Below are positions 15,264 to 24,524 of a stretch of DNA of 41,653 bases, piece by piece (positions within the stretch are counted from its first letter, which is position 1; each line of letters starts with the position of its first letter). Made by a program: the position numbers and the translations under genes. The DNA lies in NCBI GenBank assembly GCA_021371795.1, contig JAJFVK010000026.1, positions 1-41,653 on the forward strand. The letters are read 5' to 3'. The DNA is from Planctomycetaceae bacterium. Lineage in GTDB: Bacteria; Planctomycetota; Phycisphaerae; Sedimentisphaerales; UBA12454. The notes beneath the pieces were generated by a model. That model did no database searches. It was not told where the DNA came from and saw only the letters and a program-made list of their open reading frames with translations.

Positions 15264-17792
15264 GTGAAAAAAATAAATAATTTATTACTGTTAATCTTAT
15301 TTTTGTTTGCCTTCAATTCTGCCAATGCCGCTGAATCATCGGACACAAATAATGTTTCGCTTCGAGTTGACGGCAATAAAACTTCCGGCTTTTATGTAAC
15401 CATTCTCGCGGAGAAAACGGCTGTCAATAGTCAATCCCAATGCGGCGAGTTTTCAGCGTGGTTTCAAAATGCCGAAGCGAGCGTAAAGGATGCAGTAGAA
15501 AACTGGAAAGCAACTGAATGGAAAGGCAATTCTTCACACGTCGAACTGACCGGCAAAGTTGAGCTGAAATTCGTTGTTGACCTGTACATAACCGTTATTT
15601 ACGACATCATAAACGAACACGTTGTTCGCAAACGAATAGATTTTTACCAGGCCGATATGCCGGTTATTTTCCTGAAGATAACAAACCGTATCGAACCGGC
15701 AACTGCACCGATAAATTATTGGAGTTTCGACCAGCCAGATTGCAACGGCGGCAATTTACGAGACCTCTTTCCCGCTATCGGCTATAGAACCACCGACGGC
15801 CTGACCATCGGCCTTTTGGCTGATGCGGGCTTTAAAAATCATTATACGCGTATATTCCGCAGACGGCCGGAAGCAAACACGCAAGGCGGACTGACAGACC
15901 TCAAAGAACTGCCGGATGCCAGACTATTTGAGATATGCCGGCCGAAAGAACGAGCAGTAGGCAATAACTATATAAGTCAGACCTTTGGCGAAATCCTTTA
16001 CAAGGATGAAACATCAACACAGGAACAACCAAGCGAAATCAAAGAAAACTTTAAAGTCTTCGGCCAATGCCAGGCGATTGTAAAAAATGGAGAATTTTGT
16101 GTAAACGGTGTCGCTGAACAAAAAGGCCACGGCGGAATATCACTGCCTGTAATCATAGACGAAGAAGGATTCTACACAATTCGGTTTAAATATCGTTCCA
16201 CCGACAAATTAGCCACACGGTTGTGGATGATGGATAAGAATAGAGATGTTGTAAAAGAACTGGCTCTAACCTTTGACGCGATTCCAGAATCAAACGACTG
16301 GGCGGTTTTTGAAAAAGATTTTTGTTTGGTAAATGCTCTGGACTGTCCGGTTGAATTGTTTGTATCCCGTGACTGGAACAACAAAACCGGTAAATACGAT
16401 TTCGCGTTTAAAAATCTCGAAATTCGCCGTAATAAAACAGCCTCAAAACCATTTGACCGGCTGACAATCGGCCAGAAACTTGAAAAAACAGTTTTCATTT
16501 TCGTTGATGATAAACTCAAAAATACAATGCACGATTTGCGACTGGCTTCACAAATTTATCTCGCTGAAGGACTCGGTTTCAAAGGCGGCCAAACTGAAAA
16601 AGTTTTTTACGCGACACTGATGTCCCTGATGTGGATTACGGAGCCTTTTGATTTTCAGCCTCACTCTGTACCCAGCATTTATTACGCTCCAGATATGTAC
16701 AATCGCGACAGCGCTTATTCCTTATGGGCATGTTACAATCGCGAATTGAATGAAAAGATTTTTCTTCGATGGGGAGCTTCGCAGGGACCTGACGGGGCAA
16801 TAAGTACCATTATTACTCCACAGATGGGCGCCATCGAAAAAAAATCCAATGAAGCCACACCTGAATGGCTGATGTGGGCAATGATTAACCGACGGCGTTA
16901 TAACACAGTGCTGCCGATGGAGCGTATAATTAAAGCCGCACGATATTGTATGGACACTTTCGACCCCGACAGAGACGGCATTTGCCGAGCGAAATTTGTG
17001 ATGGGGATGAACGATATTGTTGATTATCCTGAATGGACTGAAAACCTTGCTATCAATCAGGGCGTTTGGGCGGTAACGCTTCGTGTTATAAAAGAATTGA
17101 ATATTCCGGAAATCAGCAAAACTATATCCGAAGAATACATCGAAAAAGCCGAAGATGCTTACCGAAGCTACTATAACCCAGACAAAAAATTATTTTGCCC
17201 GAGTCATTCAATTGATGACGTGATATGCCTTGACAGTTTGCATCCTGAATATATGTCGTTATGGCTGTTCGGCCGAAAAATTCTTACGGATGAAATGGTT
17301 GTGAACACATTAGAGCAGGTTCCGCTCTTTTGGCCGCGAGAAGATGCGCCTTTCCCGGCAGAAGGCAAAAAAGGCGTTATCGCTCCCATTACAATCTGGT
17401 TGAAAAAAGACGCTCCGAACGGCTGGAGTTATTTTACTGATAAATACTATCCTGTGATGAATGAAGAATTCGGAAAAACGTATGCCGACCATGCCTGCGA
17501 TGGAATGTACTACAACGGAGGCAGTTGGCTGCGTCCGGAGATATTGGCTTATGCTGCCGGCAAGATGCACGGCTGGAAAAAAGCCGATGCAAGAATCGCA
17601 AATCGTCTCTGGGCTGAAATAAATCTATGTGAAAATTTTCCCACAAGTCAGGAATATCTGGCCACTACTAAAGCCAACGCAAATAAATGTTATCATCGCG
17701 TATTTTGCTGGAACGTATTTGCGCTGCAGGCACTGGAAATGATTGGCCAGCGAACACCACAAATGGATCCGGACTACATAAAGAATAAATAA
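15264..17792 (+). CDS. Large secreted protein with six-hairpin glycosidase-like domain
   Basis: I start it at GTG 15264 because AAGGAG precedes it and a clean signal peptide follows (KKINNLLLLILFLFAF, cleaved after ANA). The ATG at 15237 has no ribosome site. The 842-residue protein has an N-terminal beta-rich half (to about 420). The C-terminal half is alpha-helical with motifs of (alpha/alpha)6-barrel glycoside hydrolases: SLMWITEPFDFQP, YNRDSAYSLWACYNRELNEKIF, NLAINQGVWAVTLRVIK and YNGGSWLRPEI. I cannot assign a GH family. Candidate acids lie around the DRDG and DYPEW segments, but the catalytic pair is not certain. It may attack an extracellular polysaccharide. It stands alone, without transporter or regulator genes. 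Confidence 0.6.
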   Translation: MKKINNLLLLILFLFAFNSANAAESSDTNNVSLRVDGNKTSGFYVTILAEKTAVNSQSQCGEFSAWFQNAEASVKDAVENWKATEWKGNSSHVELTGKVELKFVVDLYITVIYDIINEHVVRKRIDFYQADMPVIFLKITNRIEPATAPINYWSFDQPDCNGGNLRDLFPAIGYRTTDGLTIGLLADAGFKNHYTRIFRRRPEANTQGGLTDLKELPDARLFEICRPKERAVGNNYISQTFGEILYKDETSTQEQPSEIKENFKVFGQCQAIVKNGEFCVNGVAEQKGHGGISLPVIIDEEGFYTIRFKYRSTDKLATRLWMMDKNRDVVKELALTFDAIPESNDWAVFEKDFCLVNALDCPVELFVSRDWNNKTGKYDFAFKNLEIRRNKTASKPFDRLTIGQKLEKTVFIFVDDKLKNTMHDLRLASQIYLAEGLGFKGGQTEKVFYATLMSLMWITEPFDFQPHSVPSIYYAPDMYNRDSAYSLWACYNRELNEKIFLRWGASQGPDGAISTIITPQMGAIEKKSNEATPEWLMWAMINRRRYNTVLPMERIIKAARYCMDTFDPDRDGICRAKFVMGMNDIVDYPEWTENLAINQGVWAVTLRVIKELNIPEISKTISEEYIEKAEDAYRSYYNPDKKLFCPSHSIDDVICLDSLHPEYMSLWLFGRKILTDEMVVNTLEQVPLFWPREDAPFPAEGKKGVIAPITIWLKKDAPNGWSYFTDKYYPVMNEEFGKTYADHACDGMYYNGGSWLRPEILAYAAGKMHGWKKADARIANRLWAEINLCENFPTSQEYLATTKANANKCYHRVFCWNVFALQALEMIGQRTPQMDPDYIKNK

Positions 17793-18091
17793 TAGCATAG
17801 TAGGTAAAATTATGATCTGAAAATCAAGGGAGCCTATTCCGCAAGCGGGATGACCTCTTGCATGTCATCACTGTAAAACCTCATAAAACACAGTTTAGAT
17901 GTATTAAGCAGGTCAAAACAAGCTAAAATAGATTGGCACTGGTTTCAGAGCAGTCCCAGGATATTATGGCACTCATAGCAGGATAAAGAATACGCAAACT
18001 TACGATTTTCAACAATACGAGATTATATTGAGGTCGTTGCATCGTGATATGGAGGCCGAAAAAATTTAAAATTATAACCCAAATTCATAAC
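17793..18091. other. Gene-free spacer before greA
   Basis: No gene is supported. A 22-codon open end around 18012-18068 reads DFQQYEIILRSLHRDMEAEKI and then stops; it has no start and may be a relic. The rest is AT-rich without a clear hairpin. Confidence 0.4.
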
Positions 18092-18120
18092 TTGACCATT
18101 TTAGGCAAATTTGTTATTTT
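18092..18120 (+). promoter_or_regulatory. Promoter of greA
   Basis: TTGACC (18092-18097), a 17-base spacer and TATTTT (18115-18120) would start transcription near 18127, about 46 bases before the greA start. Confidence 0.55.
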
Positions 18121-18172
18121 GTTCAGATATGAAAATAGTGTTTAATTTTATATGTGGAGGTGTATTTCGGAA

Positions 18173-18655
18173 ATGATAGAGCTTGTACCAATATCATTGA
18201 CAGGTTTTAGTAAACTTATGGAAGAAATGGCTCAACTCGAAAAAGAAGCGGCTGAACTGCGGAAGAGAGTCAGTGAAGCCCGTGAAATGGGCGATTTAAA
18301 GGAAAACGGCGAATATATTTACGGCCGGCAGGAATTGGGCTTTATCGAAGGCCGACTCGGCGAATTGAGGACCAATATAAACCGGTCGGAAAAAATCGAT
18401 TGTACAAAAGTTCAATGCGACAAAGCCGTCTTCGGCACAGTAGTAACTCTGGTTGACCAGAATACCAAAGAGAAAGTTACTTATCAATTGCTGGGGCCAA
18501 ACGATGCCGACCTCGACGCAGGAAGCATCTCCATCTACTCACCCGTAGGCGATGCTGTCCACGGCCTTGCTGTGGGCGATAAAGGAATGGTAAAAAAGCC
18601 GAAGGGCGAATTTCATTTTGAAGTTGTCGAAATCACTAAATCACAGATTGAGTAA
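18173..18655 (+). CDS. greA: Transcription elongation factor GreA
   Basis: The 160-residue protein rescues backtracked RNA polymerase by stimulating transcript cleavage. It has the N-terminal coiled coil (about 8-75) with EAREMGDLKENGEYIYGRQE at the tip, where the two acidic residues of GDLKENxE act at the active site. The C-terminal FKBP-like domain contains YQLLGPNDADLDAGSISIYSPVGDA. I prefer ATG 18173 (MIELVPIS, as in the family) to the in-frame ATG at 18152, since GTGGAGG lies between them. That ribosome site is some 13 bases from the start, slightly far. Convergent with fabF across a shared terminator. Confidence 0.93.
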   Translation: MIELVPISLTGFSKLMEEMAQLEKEAAELRKRVSEAREMGDLKENGEYIYGRQELGFIEGRLGELRTNINRSEKIDCTKVQCDKAVFGTVVTLVDQNTKEKVTYQLLGPNDADLDAGSISIYSPVGDAVHGLAVGDKGMVKKPKGEFHFEVVEITKSQIE

Positions 18656-18691
18656 TATTCCAATTTAAAATTTAATATTTTGAACGCATAA

Positions 18692-18721
18692 AAAAACCCT
18701 GCCACATCTGACAGGGTTTTT
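18692..18721. terminator. Bidirectional terminator between greA and fabF
   Basis: AAAAACCCTG pairs with CAGGGTTTTT across about ten bases, with A- and T-runs on the outer sides, so it can stop transcription from both convergent genes. Confidence 0.8.
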
Positions 18722-18741
18722 AATATATAATCTTTCAACTT

Positions 18742-19989
18742 TTATATCCTACCGACAACGAGGCAGGCATTGTGACCGCCGAAGCCAAATGAATTGCTGG
18801 CGGCATAATTAATTTTTCTTTCCTTGGCAACCTTTGGTACGAAATCAAGTTTCGGATCGCACTTGGGGTCAACATTATCAAGATTAATCGTCGGATGAAT
18901 AATCGACTTTTCTATCATCTTGCAGGTTGCTACAAGCTCAATAGCGCCGCTTGCACCCAGCGAATGACCCATAAGACTCTTTGTAGAGCTAATGGAAAGC
19001 TTATAAGCGTGGTCGCCAAAAACTTTCTTTATCGCCGTTGTCTCGGCAATATCGTTAAGTTCAGTGCTTGTGCCGTGCGCGTTGATGTAATCAAATTTTT
19101 CCTTTGGAATACCGGCCTGCTTTATCGCCAGCTCAATAGCCCTTACCGCGCCTTCACCTTCCGGCGATGGTGCTGTAATATGATGAGCGTCGGCTGTGGC
19201 GCCGTAGCCGAGCAGCTCGGCGTAAATTTTTGCTCCGCGTTTTTTGGCGTGTTCATATTCTTCGAGAACAACCGCCCCCGCTCCTTCAGCTATGACAAAA
19301 CCATCACGACCGACATCAAACGGCCTTGACGCAGTTTCCGGTGAATCATTGCGTGTACTTAATGATTTCAACGCACAGAACGAACTAAGACCGACAGGAG
19401 ACACCGCAGCTTCAGAGCCGCCTGTAATAACAAGGTCACTTCTGCCATCGAGAATGTTATAAAACGCTTCGCCGATTGAATGTGATGCCGAAGCGCACGC
19501 AGTAACAACACAAAAATTCGCAGCCTTAAGACCGTACATCATTGAAATAGTACCGCACGCGGCGTTGCCCATAAGTTTGGGAACCGTAAACGGTGAAACC
19601 ATTCTCGGACCTTTGTTCAGCAATCTAATGTGCTGTGTTTCAATTTCCTGAATTCCGCCGATGCCGCTGCCGTAAATACAGCCGCAACGATCGAGGTCTG
19701 CTTTGGAAAAATCAATTCCACAATCTTTAACAGCCTGGATAGCAGATGCCACCGCAAGCTGACAGAACCTGTCCATCCGCTTGCCTTCACGATGTTCGAC
19801 AAACTGGGTGATGTCGAAATCTTTCGCTTCGCCGCCAAATCGCGTTGAAAACTGTGAAACATCAAAGCTGGTGATTGCCGCTACTCCGTTTTTACCCTTG
19901 ACTGCCGCATCGAAAAAAGTTTCGACAGAGACACCAATAGGTGTAACACAGCCCAGGCCCGTAATTACTACTCGCCGTTTGTTCATCAT
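18742..19989 (-). CDS. fabF: 3-oxoacyl-ACP synthase II
   Basis: The 415-residue condensing enzyme extends acyl-ACP with malonyl-ACP in fatty acid elongation. The Cys-His-His set is seen in VVTACASASHS (nucleophile Cys), NAHGTSTELND (His) and KSLMGHSLGASG (His), with the family opening RRVVITGLGCVTPIG. Two adjacent in-frame ATGs at 19989 and 19986 could serve as start. It is the last gene of the fatty-acid operon, 11 bases after acpP, the common acpP-fabF pairing. The length is normal. Confidence 0.96.
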   Translation of the reverse strand: MMNKRRVVITGLGCVTPIGVSVETFFDAAVKGKNGVAAITSFDVSQFSTRFGGEAKDFDITQFVEHREGKRMDRFCQLAVASAIQAVKDCGIDFSKADLDRCGCIYGSGIGGIQEIETQHIRLLNKGPRMVSPFTVPKLMGNAACGTISMMYGLKAANFCVVTACASASHSIGEAFYNILDGRSDLVITGGSEAAVSPVGLSSFCALKSLSTRNDSPETASRPFDVGRDGFVIAEGAGAVVLEEYEHAKKRGAKIYAELLGYGATADAHHITAPSPEGEGAVRAIELAIKQAGIPKEKFDYINAHGTSTELNDIAETTAIKKVFGDHAYKLSISSTKSLMGHSLGASGAIELVATCKMIEKSIIHPTINLDNVDPKCDPKLDFVPKVAKERKINYAASNSFGFGGHNACLVVGRI

Positions 19990-20000
19990 GTCTGCCTGAA

Positions 20001-20264
20001 CTATGCTTGTTCTTTTTGTTTTAATACGCTGACGATGTAATCGATAGCAGCGCCTACAGTCTGAATCTTCTCAGCTTCTTCGTCTGGAATGCTCGTATCG
20101 AACTCATCTTCAAACTCCATAACAAGCTCAACAGTATCCAGTGAGTCGGCGTTAAGGTCGTTGATGAACGAAGTCTCACGTGTAATCGTGGACTCTTCCG
20201 CACCCATCTGTTCTGCTACTATCTTGATAACCTTTTTTTCTATACTTTGGACGTCAATACTCAC
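20001..20264 (-). CDS. acpP: Acyl carrier protein
   Basis: The 87-residue acidic protein carries fatty acyl chains on a phosphopantetheine arm at Ser41 in the ADSLDTVEL motif. It starts with GTG (20264-20262) behind a good AAGGAG site; no ATG fits. It lies between fabG and fabF. The 147-base gap to fabG contains a candidate promoter of its own, which would allow the higher expression that ACP needs. The C-terminal KQKEQA tail is slightly longer than in E. coli. Confidence 0.96.
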   Translation of the reverse strand: MSIDVQSIEKKVIKIVAEQMGAEESTITRETSFINDLNADSLDTVELVMEFEDEFDTSIPDEEAEKIQTVGAAIDYIVSVLKQKEQA

Positions 20265-20343
20265 TTTTCAACTCCTTGATTAAAAAAAATATCCTAAATT
20301 AACAATTCCTATATCTTTTATACCGTCTGATTATTAGGGCGGT

Positions 20344-20372
20344 AATATAACTGCCAACGCTGTTTCTTGCAA
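20344..20372 (-). promoter_or_regulatory. Putative internal promoter ahead of acpP
   Basis: On the minus strand, TTGCAA (20372-20367), a 17-base spacer and TATATT (20349-20344) lie about 80 bases before acpP. A small hairpin (AATACC/GGTATT) just after fabG precedes it. Confidence 0.45.
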
Positions 20373-20411
20373 TCATTTTTTTATTTAATACCAGCAGGTA
20401 TTTTAATCCCA

Positions 20412-21152
20412 TTACATCGCCATTCCGCCATCGACCTGCAAAACCTGTCCATTAACATAGCCGCTGTCGTCACTTGCAAGAAAAGCTACCGCTTTGGCAA
20501 CATCTTCCGGCGTACCCAATTTTTTAGCCGGGATGATGGCCATAGCCGCTTCCTTAACCATATCCGGCAAAATAGCAGTCATATCAGTCAAAATGAAGCC
20601 CGGAGCTACGCAATTGGCGGTAATGCCCTTCTTTGCGACTTCACGGACGACCGATTTTGTCATACCGATAAGGCCTGCCTTGCTTGCAGCATAATTCGCG
20701 CTGCCGGCCTGGCCCATAATGCCCGCGATCGAACTGATGCTGATAATTCTGCCGAATTTATTGCGAATCATCGGCCTTAATGCCGCCCTTGTCGCCATAA
20801 ACGCAGCACGCAGGTTTACGTTCATCAGAATATCATATTCGTCATCGCTCATCTGCATCATTAATCTATCTCTTGTAATACCTGCGTTATTTACAAGGAT
20901 ACCGATACCATTGTACTCTTTTGAAAGCTCTTCCATAACTTCGTTGAGCTTGTCTGTTTTCGTAATATCAACGCATTTGGTAATTACGCTGTAACCGGCT
21001 TCGCTGCAAACTTTTTCAAGTTCTTTAAGCTGTTCTGCGTTTAAATCCAGACCGGCAACAATTCTGCCCTGCTTGAGCAGTTCCATCACAATCGCCCTGC
21101 CTATTCCACGTGCGGCACCTGTTACAACCGCTAATCTTTTTTCTTCAGCCAT
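20412..21152 (-). CDS. fabG: 3-oxoacyl-ACP reductase
   Basis: The 246-residue short-chain dehydrogenase reduces 3-oxoacyl-ACP with NADPH. The nucleotide-binding motif TGAARGIGRAI is near residue 11, NNAG is near 90, and the catalytic Ser-Tyr-Lys appears as ISSIAG followed by YAASKAG. The ending GQVLQVDGGMAM is typical of FabG. It lies 3 bases after fabD with a CGGAG ribosome site, inside the operon plsX-fabH-fabD-fabG-acpP-fabF, which supports this role over other SDR functions. Confidence 0.95.
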   Translation of the reverse strand: MAEEKRLAVVTGAARGIGRAIVMELLKQGRIVAGLDLNAEQLKELEKVCSEAGYSVITKCVDITKTDKLNEVMEELSKEYNGIGILVNNAGITRDRLMMQMSDDEYDILMNVNLRAAFMATRAALRPMIRNKFGRIISISSIAGIMGQAGSANYAASKAGLIGMTKSVVREVAKKGITANCVAPGFILTDMTAILPDMVKEAAMAIIPAKKLGTPEDVAKAVAFLASDDSGYVNGQVLQVDGGMAM

Positions 21153-21155
21153 TAT

Positions 21156-22091
21156 TTACTCCGTTAATTTCTTCATACTTTCAACATCATTTACATTTAC
21201 AATATCCGTTCTCCTGCTGATTCTTCTCATCAATCCTGTAAGCACTTTGTTCGGTCCGATTTCGTAAAATTTCGTTACGCCATCGGCCAGAAGTTTTTCC
21301 ATACACTTCTGCCAAAGCACCGCGCCTGTCAACTGCTTTACAAGTCCCTGTGCAATCTCATCTTTATTCCAATAATATTCCGCGTTCACATTCGCGATTA
21401 CAGATATATCTTTCGGGTCGTTGATTTTGCATTGAGCAATCGCCTGTTTGAGTTCTTCAGCGGCAGGCTTCATCATTTCAGAATGAAACGCACCGGCAAC
21501 TTTCAGCTCAATCGCCTTCATTGCTCCGTATTTTTCAGCGAGTCCAAGCGCACGTTTGCACGCGTCAACCGCTCCGGTAATAACAATCTGTCCCGAGCAG
21601 TTAAAATTCGCACAGCTCAAAAGCTCGCCCTGCGATGCTTCCGCACAAAGCTTTCCGACAACGTCAGCTTCAAGGCCGATGATGCTTACCATCGAACCCT
21701 TTGTTGCGTCAGCCGCGGCCTGCATTGCCTGTCCGCGTTTCTGCACAAGTTTCAGGCCGTCTTCAAAACTGATTAAGCCTGCTGCATACAACGCTGTGTA
21801 CTCGCCGAGACTTAGCCCCGCGGTTACGTTCGCCGGTTTGAGCAGACCTTTCGATTTAAGAACTTCCAGAACTGCGACAGACATTGCGAAAATCGCCGGC
21901 TGGGAAATCGTCGTTGAGTTAAGTTTGTCTTCCGGCCCTTCAAAACAAATTTGCGAAAGAGCAGAGCCTGTGATTGCGTCCGCTTTGTCGAAAAATTCCT
22001 TAGCTATCGGTTCGGCAGCATAAAAGTCCTTGCCCATGCCTACCAACTGTGCGCCCTGACCCGGAAATATGTATGCAATTTTTTCTGACAT
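21156..22091 (-). CDS. fabD: Malonyl-CoA:ACP transacylase
   Basis: This enzyme loads malonyl groups onto ACP. It has the family opening KIAYIFPGQGAQ, the nucleophile motif GLSLGEYTAL with its Ser, and the conserved AGAFHSEMM with the catalytic His. I start it at ATG 22091 because a GGGAAG site precedes it and the family N-terminus follows at once. An in-frame TTG at 22112 would overlap the fabH stop. The product is 311 residues, normal for FabD. Confidence 0.95.
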   Translation of the reverse strand: MSEKIAYIFPGQGAQLVGMGKDFYAAEPIAKEFFDKADAITGSALSQICFEGPEDKLNSTTISQPAIFAMSVAVLEVLKSKGLLKPANVTAGLSLGEYTALYAAGLISFEDGLKLVQKRGQAMQAAADATKGSMVSIIGLEADVVGKLCAEASQGELLSCANFNCSGQIVITGAVDACKRALGLAEKYGAMKAIELKVAGAFHSEMMKPAAEELKQAIAQCKINDPKDISVIANVNAEYYWNKDEIAQGLVKQLTGAVLWQKCMEKLLADGVTKFYEIGPNKVLTGLMRRISRRTDIVNVNDVESMKKLTE

Positions 22092-22108
22092 CTTCTTCCC
22101 TGACAAAA

Positions 22109-23122
22109 TCAAAATTCAATAACGTTAGCGCCCCAAGTCAATCCACCGCCGAACGCGACAAGCAGAACAATATCGCCTTTTTTGATTCTGCCCTGCCGAA
22201 CGCTTTCATCAAGAGCGATAGGGATCGATGCTGCCGAGGTGTTTCCGTACTTATCTATATTTATAAAAACTTTTTCATCCGCAAGTTCAAGTCTCTTTGC
22301 GACAGACTCGATAATTCTTGCGTTCATCTGGTGTGGTATAAACATATCTATATCGCTGACCGACAGATTGCAGTCTTTCAGACAGGTTTCAACAGTTTCG
22401 ATAATTTTGCGAACTGCCATTTGATAAACTTCTCTGCCGTTTATTTTCATATAGACAGAATTTGGGTCTTCCAAAGGCTTGCTTACGGGGTTTCTGCTTC
22501 CGTACGCCGAGCAGTATAATGACTTCCAGCCCGAACCATCGGCACCGCAAGTACTGTAAAATATGCCTTTTGAACCGGCCGCATCACCTTTTTTAATAAT
22601 CGCAGCGCCTGCCCCATCGCCGAAGAGAATACAGCTTTTTCTGTCTTTGTAATCTGTAATTTTACTAAGTGTCTCGGCACCGATAACAAGTACGTTATCG
22701 TATTTGCCCGAAGTAACAAACTGCTGCGCGATGCTCAAGCCATAAACGAAACCGCTGCACGCAGCCGAAATATCGAACGCCCAGGCGTTTTTCGCTCCGA
22801 GCATATCCTGCACAAAACAGGCCGTCGACGGAAACACCATTTCAGGTGTAATCGTCGCGTTAACAATCATCTCGATATCTTCAGGTGCTATCTTCGCGCT
22901 TTCGATGGCTCTTTTCGCAGCTTCCGTTGCCAGCAGTGCTGTCGATTGATTTTCATTTGCTATATGACGGACTTTGATTCCTGTTCTGGTTGTAATCCAC
23001 TCATCGTTGGTTTCGACCATTTTTGTCAGATCATCATTCGTGAGCTGTTTTTCAGGTATGAACGAACCAGTGCCGGCAATCACAGCCCTAAACATGGAAT
23101 CAGATGTTTTGATAATGTTCAT
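22109..23122 (-). CDS. fabH: 3-oxoacyl-ACP synthase III
   Basis: FabH starts fatty acid synthesis by condensing acetyl-CoA (or a branched acyl-CoA) with malonyl-ACP. The Cys-His-Asn set is visible in DISAACSGFVYG, PHQMNARI and YGNTSAASIP. The start is uncertain among three in-frame ATGs (23137, 23122, 23095). AAGGG five bases ahead supports 23122, used here, which overlaps the 3' end of plsX. Alignment to the family opening (AVIAGTGSFIPE) fits 23095 as well. With 23122 the protein has 337 residues. Confidence 0.94.
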   Translation of the reverse strand: MNIIKTSDSMFRAVIAGTGSFIPEKQLTNDDLTKMVETNDEWITTRTGIKVRHIANENQSTALLATEAAKRAIESAKIAPEDIEMIVNATITPEMVFPSTACFVQDMLGAKNAWAFDISAACSGFVYGLSIAQQFVTSGKYDNVLVIGAETLSKITDYKDRKSCILFGDGAGAAIIKKGDAAGSKGIFYSTCGADGSGWKSLYCSAYGSRNPVSKPLEDPNSVYMKINGREVYQMAVRKIIETVETCLKDCNLSVSDIDMFIPHQMNARIIESVAKRLELADEKVFINIDKYGNTSAASIPIALDESVRQGRIKKGDIVLLVAFGGGLTWGANVIEF

Positions 23123-24134
23123 CGACGCCCTTAACATTTGTTGTTGCCAGGTATTCTTTTATTTTGTCATTGATTTGCATTTTGTGGAATTTACGTACCG
23201 CGTTAATCGCATTCTTTATAGTTCTTGCCTTGCTCGAACCGTGACAAATCATCACTGTACCATTCACGCCCAGCAGCGGTGCGCCGCCGTATTCGTGATA
23301 ATCGTACTTCTGATACATCTTCATCATCACAGGCCTGAACTTCAGAGCAAGAATCATAGATTGATTCATCAACTCGTGCTTGATAACCTTAAAGAGGCCG
23401 TCAACCAAACCTTCGGTAAGCTTCAAAACGACATTACCGACAAAACCATCGCATATCGCAACATCGCATTTGCCTTTGAAAATATCACGACCTTCGATGT
23501 TGCCGATAAAATTGATTTTTGAATCGCTTCTGATTAACTCTCTTGCCTTTTTGACTACTTCGCTGCCTTTAGCCTCTTCTTCACCTATACTCATAATGCC
23601 CACGCGAGGATTCTCGATTCCGAGAACGTGCCTGGAGTACATCGAAGCCATAATCGCGTACTGATAAAAATTCATCGGCTTGCAGGAAATATTCGCGCCA
23701 ACATCGCACATCGTTACCGGCCCTTCGAAAGTCGGAAAAACAACCGCAATGCCCGGCCTGTTCACGCCTTCAATGTTTCGCATTCGTAACTGACTTGCCG
23801 CAACGCACGCGCCGGTATTGCCGGCTGAAATAACCGCGTCCACTTCACCCTCTGCCGCCATTTTGTTCATAATAGCGATAGAACTGTTGCGTTTCTTTCG
23901 CAGAGCTTCAACTGGAGATTCGTCCATCCCGATAATTTCAGGTGCGTTGACGATTCGGATTACATCCGCGTATTTCTTGAGGTCTTTGGGGCCAATTTTT
24001 GATTCGATAACTTCAGCAGGTCCGAGCAGGATTAGACTATCACCTTTCTCGATATACTGTATCGATTCTATAACACCGGCCAGAATTTCATCCGGTGCAA
24101 AATCGCCGCCCATGGCGTCAATTGCGATTCGCAT
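23100..24134 (-). CDS. plsX: Phosphate acyltransferase PlsX
   Basis: The 344-residue enzyme makes acyl-phosphate from acyl-ACP, the first step of the PlsX/PlsY route to phospholipids. Family features are MRIAIDAMGGDFAPDEI at the start, SAGNTGACVAAS, GANISCKPMNF and DGFVGNVVLKLTEG. It starts 2 bases after the rpmF stop with an AGGAG ribosome site and overlaps fabH, so the operon is tightly coupled. The rpmF-plsX-fabH order is the standard bacterial one. Confidence 0.96.
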   Translation of the reverse strand: MRIAIDAMGGDFAPDEILAGVIESIQYIEKGDSLILLGPAEVIESKIGPKDLKKYADVIRIVNAPEIIGMDESPVEALRKKRNSSIAIMNKMAAEGEVDAVISAGNTGACVAASQLRMRNIEGVNRPGIAVVFPTFEGPVTMCDVGANISCKPMNFYQYAIMASMYSRHVLGIENPRVGIMSIGEEEAKGSEVVKKARELIRSDSKINFIGNIEGRDIFKGKCDVAICDGFVGNVVLKLTEGLVDGLFKVIKHELMNQSMILALKFRPVMMKMYQKYDYHEYGGAPLLGVNGTVMICHGSSKARTIKNAINAVRKFHKMQINDKIKEYLATTNVKGVDEHYQNI

Positions 24135-24136
24135 TG

Positions 24137-24328
24137 TTAGGCATTCTCCTCGGATTTTGCAAGTTTAAGTGTGATTTTTGAGTTCACATAACCGCAATTC
24201 GAGCAGGCTGCGTGCGGCAGTTTGGGACTGCTGCACTTTTTGCATACTGATAAGTTCACAGCTTTTAAAGCCTGATGACTTCTTCTTGAATGTGTCCGTG
24301 TTTTACTGGTTTTTTTTGCCGGTAACAT
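24137..24328 (-). CDS. rpmF: Ribosomal protein bL32
   Basis: The 63-residue basic protein is a component of the large ribosomal subunit. It has the family opening (MLPAKKTSKTRTHSRRSHQ, residues 1-19) and an intact zinc ribbon of four cysteines, Cys29, Cys32, Cys42 and Cys45, the zinc-binding form. The C-terminal acidic KSEENA tail is short. It is the first gene of the fatty acid operon, which links ribosome and membrane synthesis. Its leader contains an early terminator. Confidence 0.94.
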   Translation of the reverse strand: MLPAKKTSKTRTHSRRSHQALKAVNLSVCKKCSSPKLPHAACSNCGYVNSKITLKLAKSEENA

Positions 24329-24436
24329 CTATAAATTCTCCGGTTAAAGGTTTATTTATACAGTTTTGCCCGCAGGCAATTCCACAGTTTTTAGCTTTAT
24401 ATCCTAAGCTTTTATTTTACTACCATAAAGGTTATT

Positions 24437-24465
24437 AAAAAAAACAATCCCGCTCAAACGGGATT
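24437..24465 (-). terminator. Terminator within the rpmF leader
   Basis: Read on the minus strand, AATCCCG (24465-24459 side) pairs with CGGGATT (ending 24446) over a six-base loop and is followed by eight T residues (24444-24437). It lies about 110 bases ahead of rpmF, downstream of a strong promoter, with no other minus-strand gene upstream that it could serve. Confidence 0.75.
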
Positions 24466-24518
24466 CGGGCGTGTTCTCGCCATTTACAGGCCTGTTAGTG
24501 CCACATTGCTCAGAATTT
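24437..24518 (-). ncRNA. Predicted short leader RNA / attenuator upstream of rpmF
   Basis: A strong promoter (24525-24553) and a terminator (24437-24465) bound an RNA of about 80 bases that has no open frame of note. Within it are a second hairpin, GGCG/CGCC around 24468-24482, and a palindrome ACAGGCCTGT (24486-24495). The palindrome could pair in alternative ways. It is either an attenuator for the rpmF-fab operon or an independent small RNA. I recognise no Rfam family in it; the boundaries are inferred. Confidence 0.45.
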
Positions 24519-24524
24519 TCGCAT

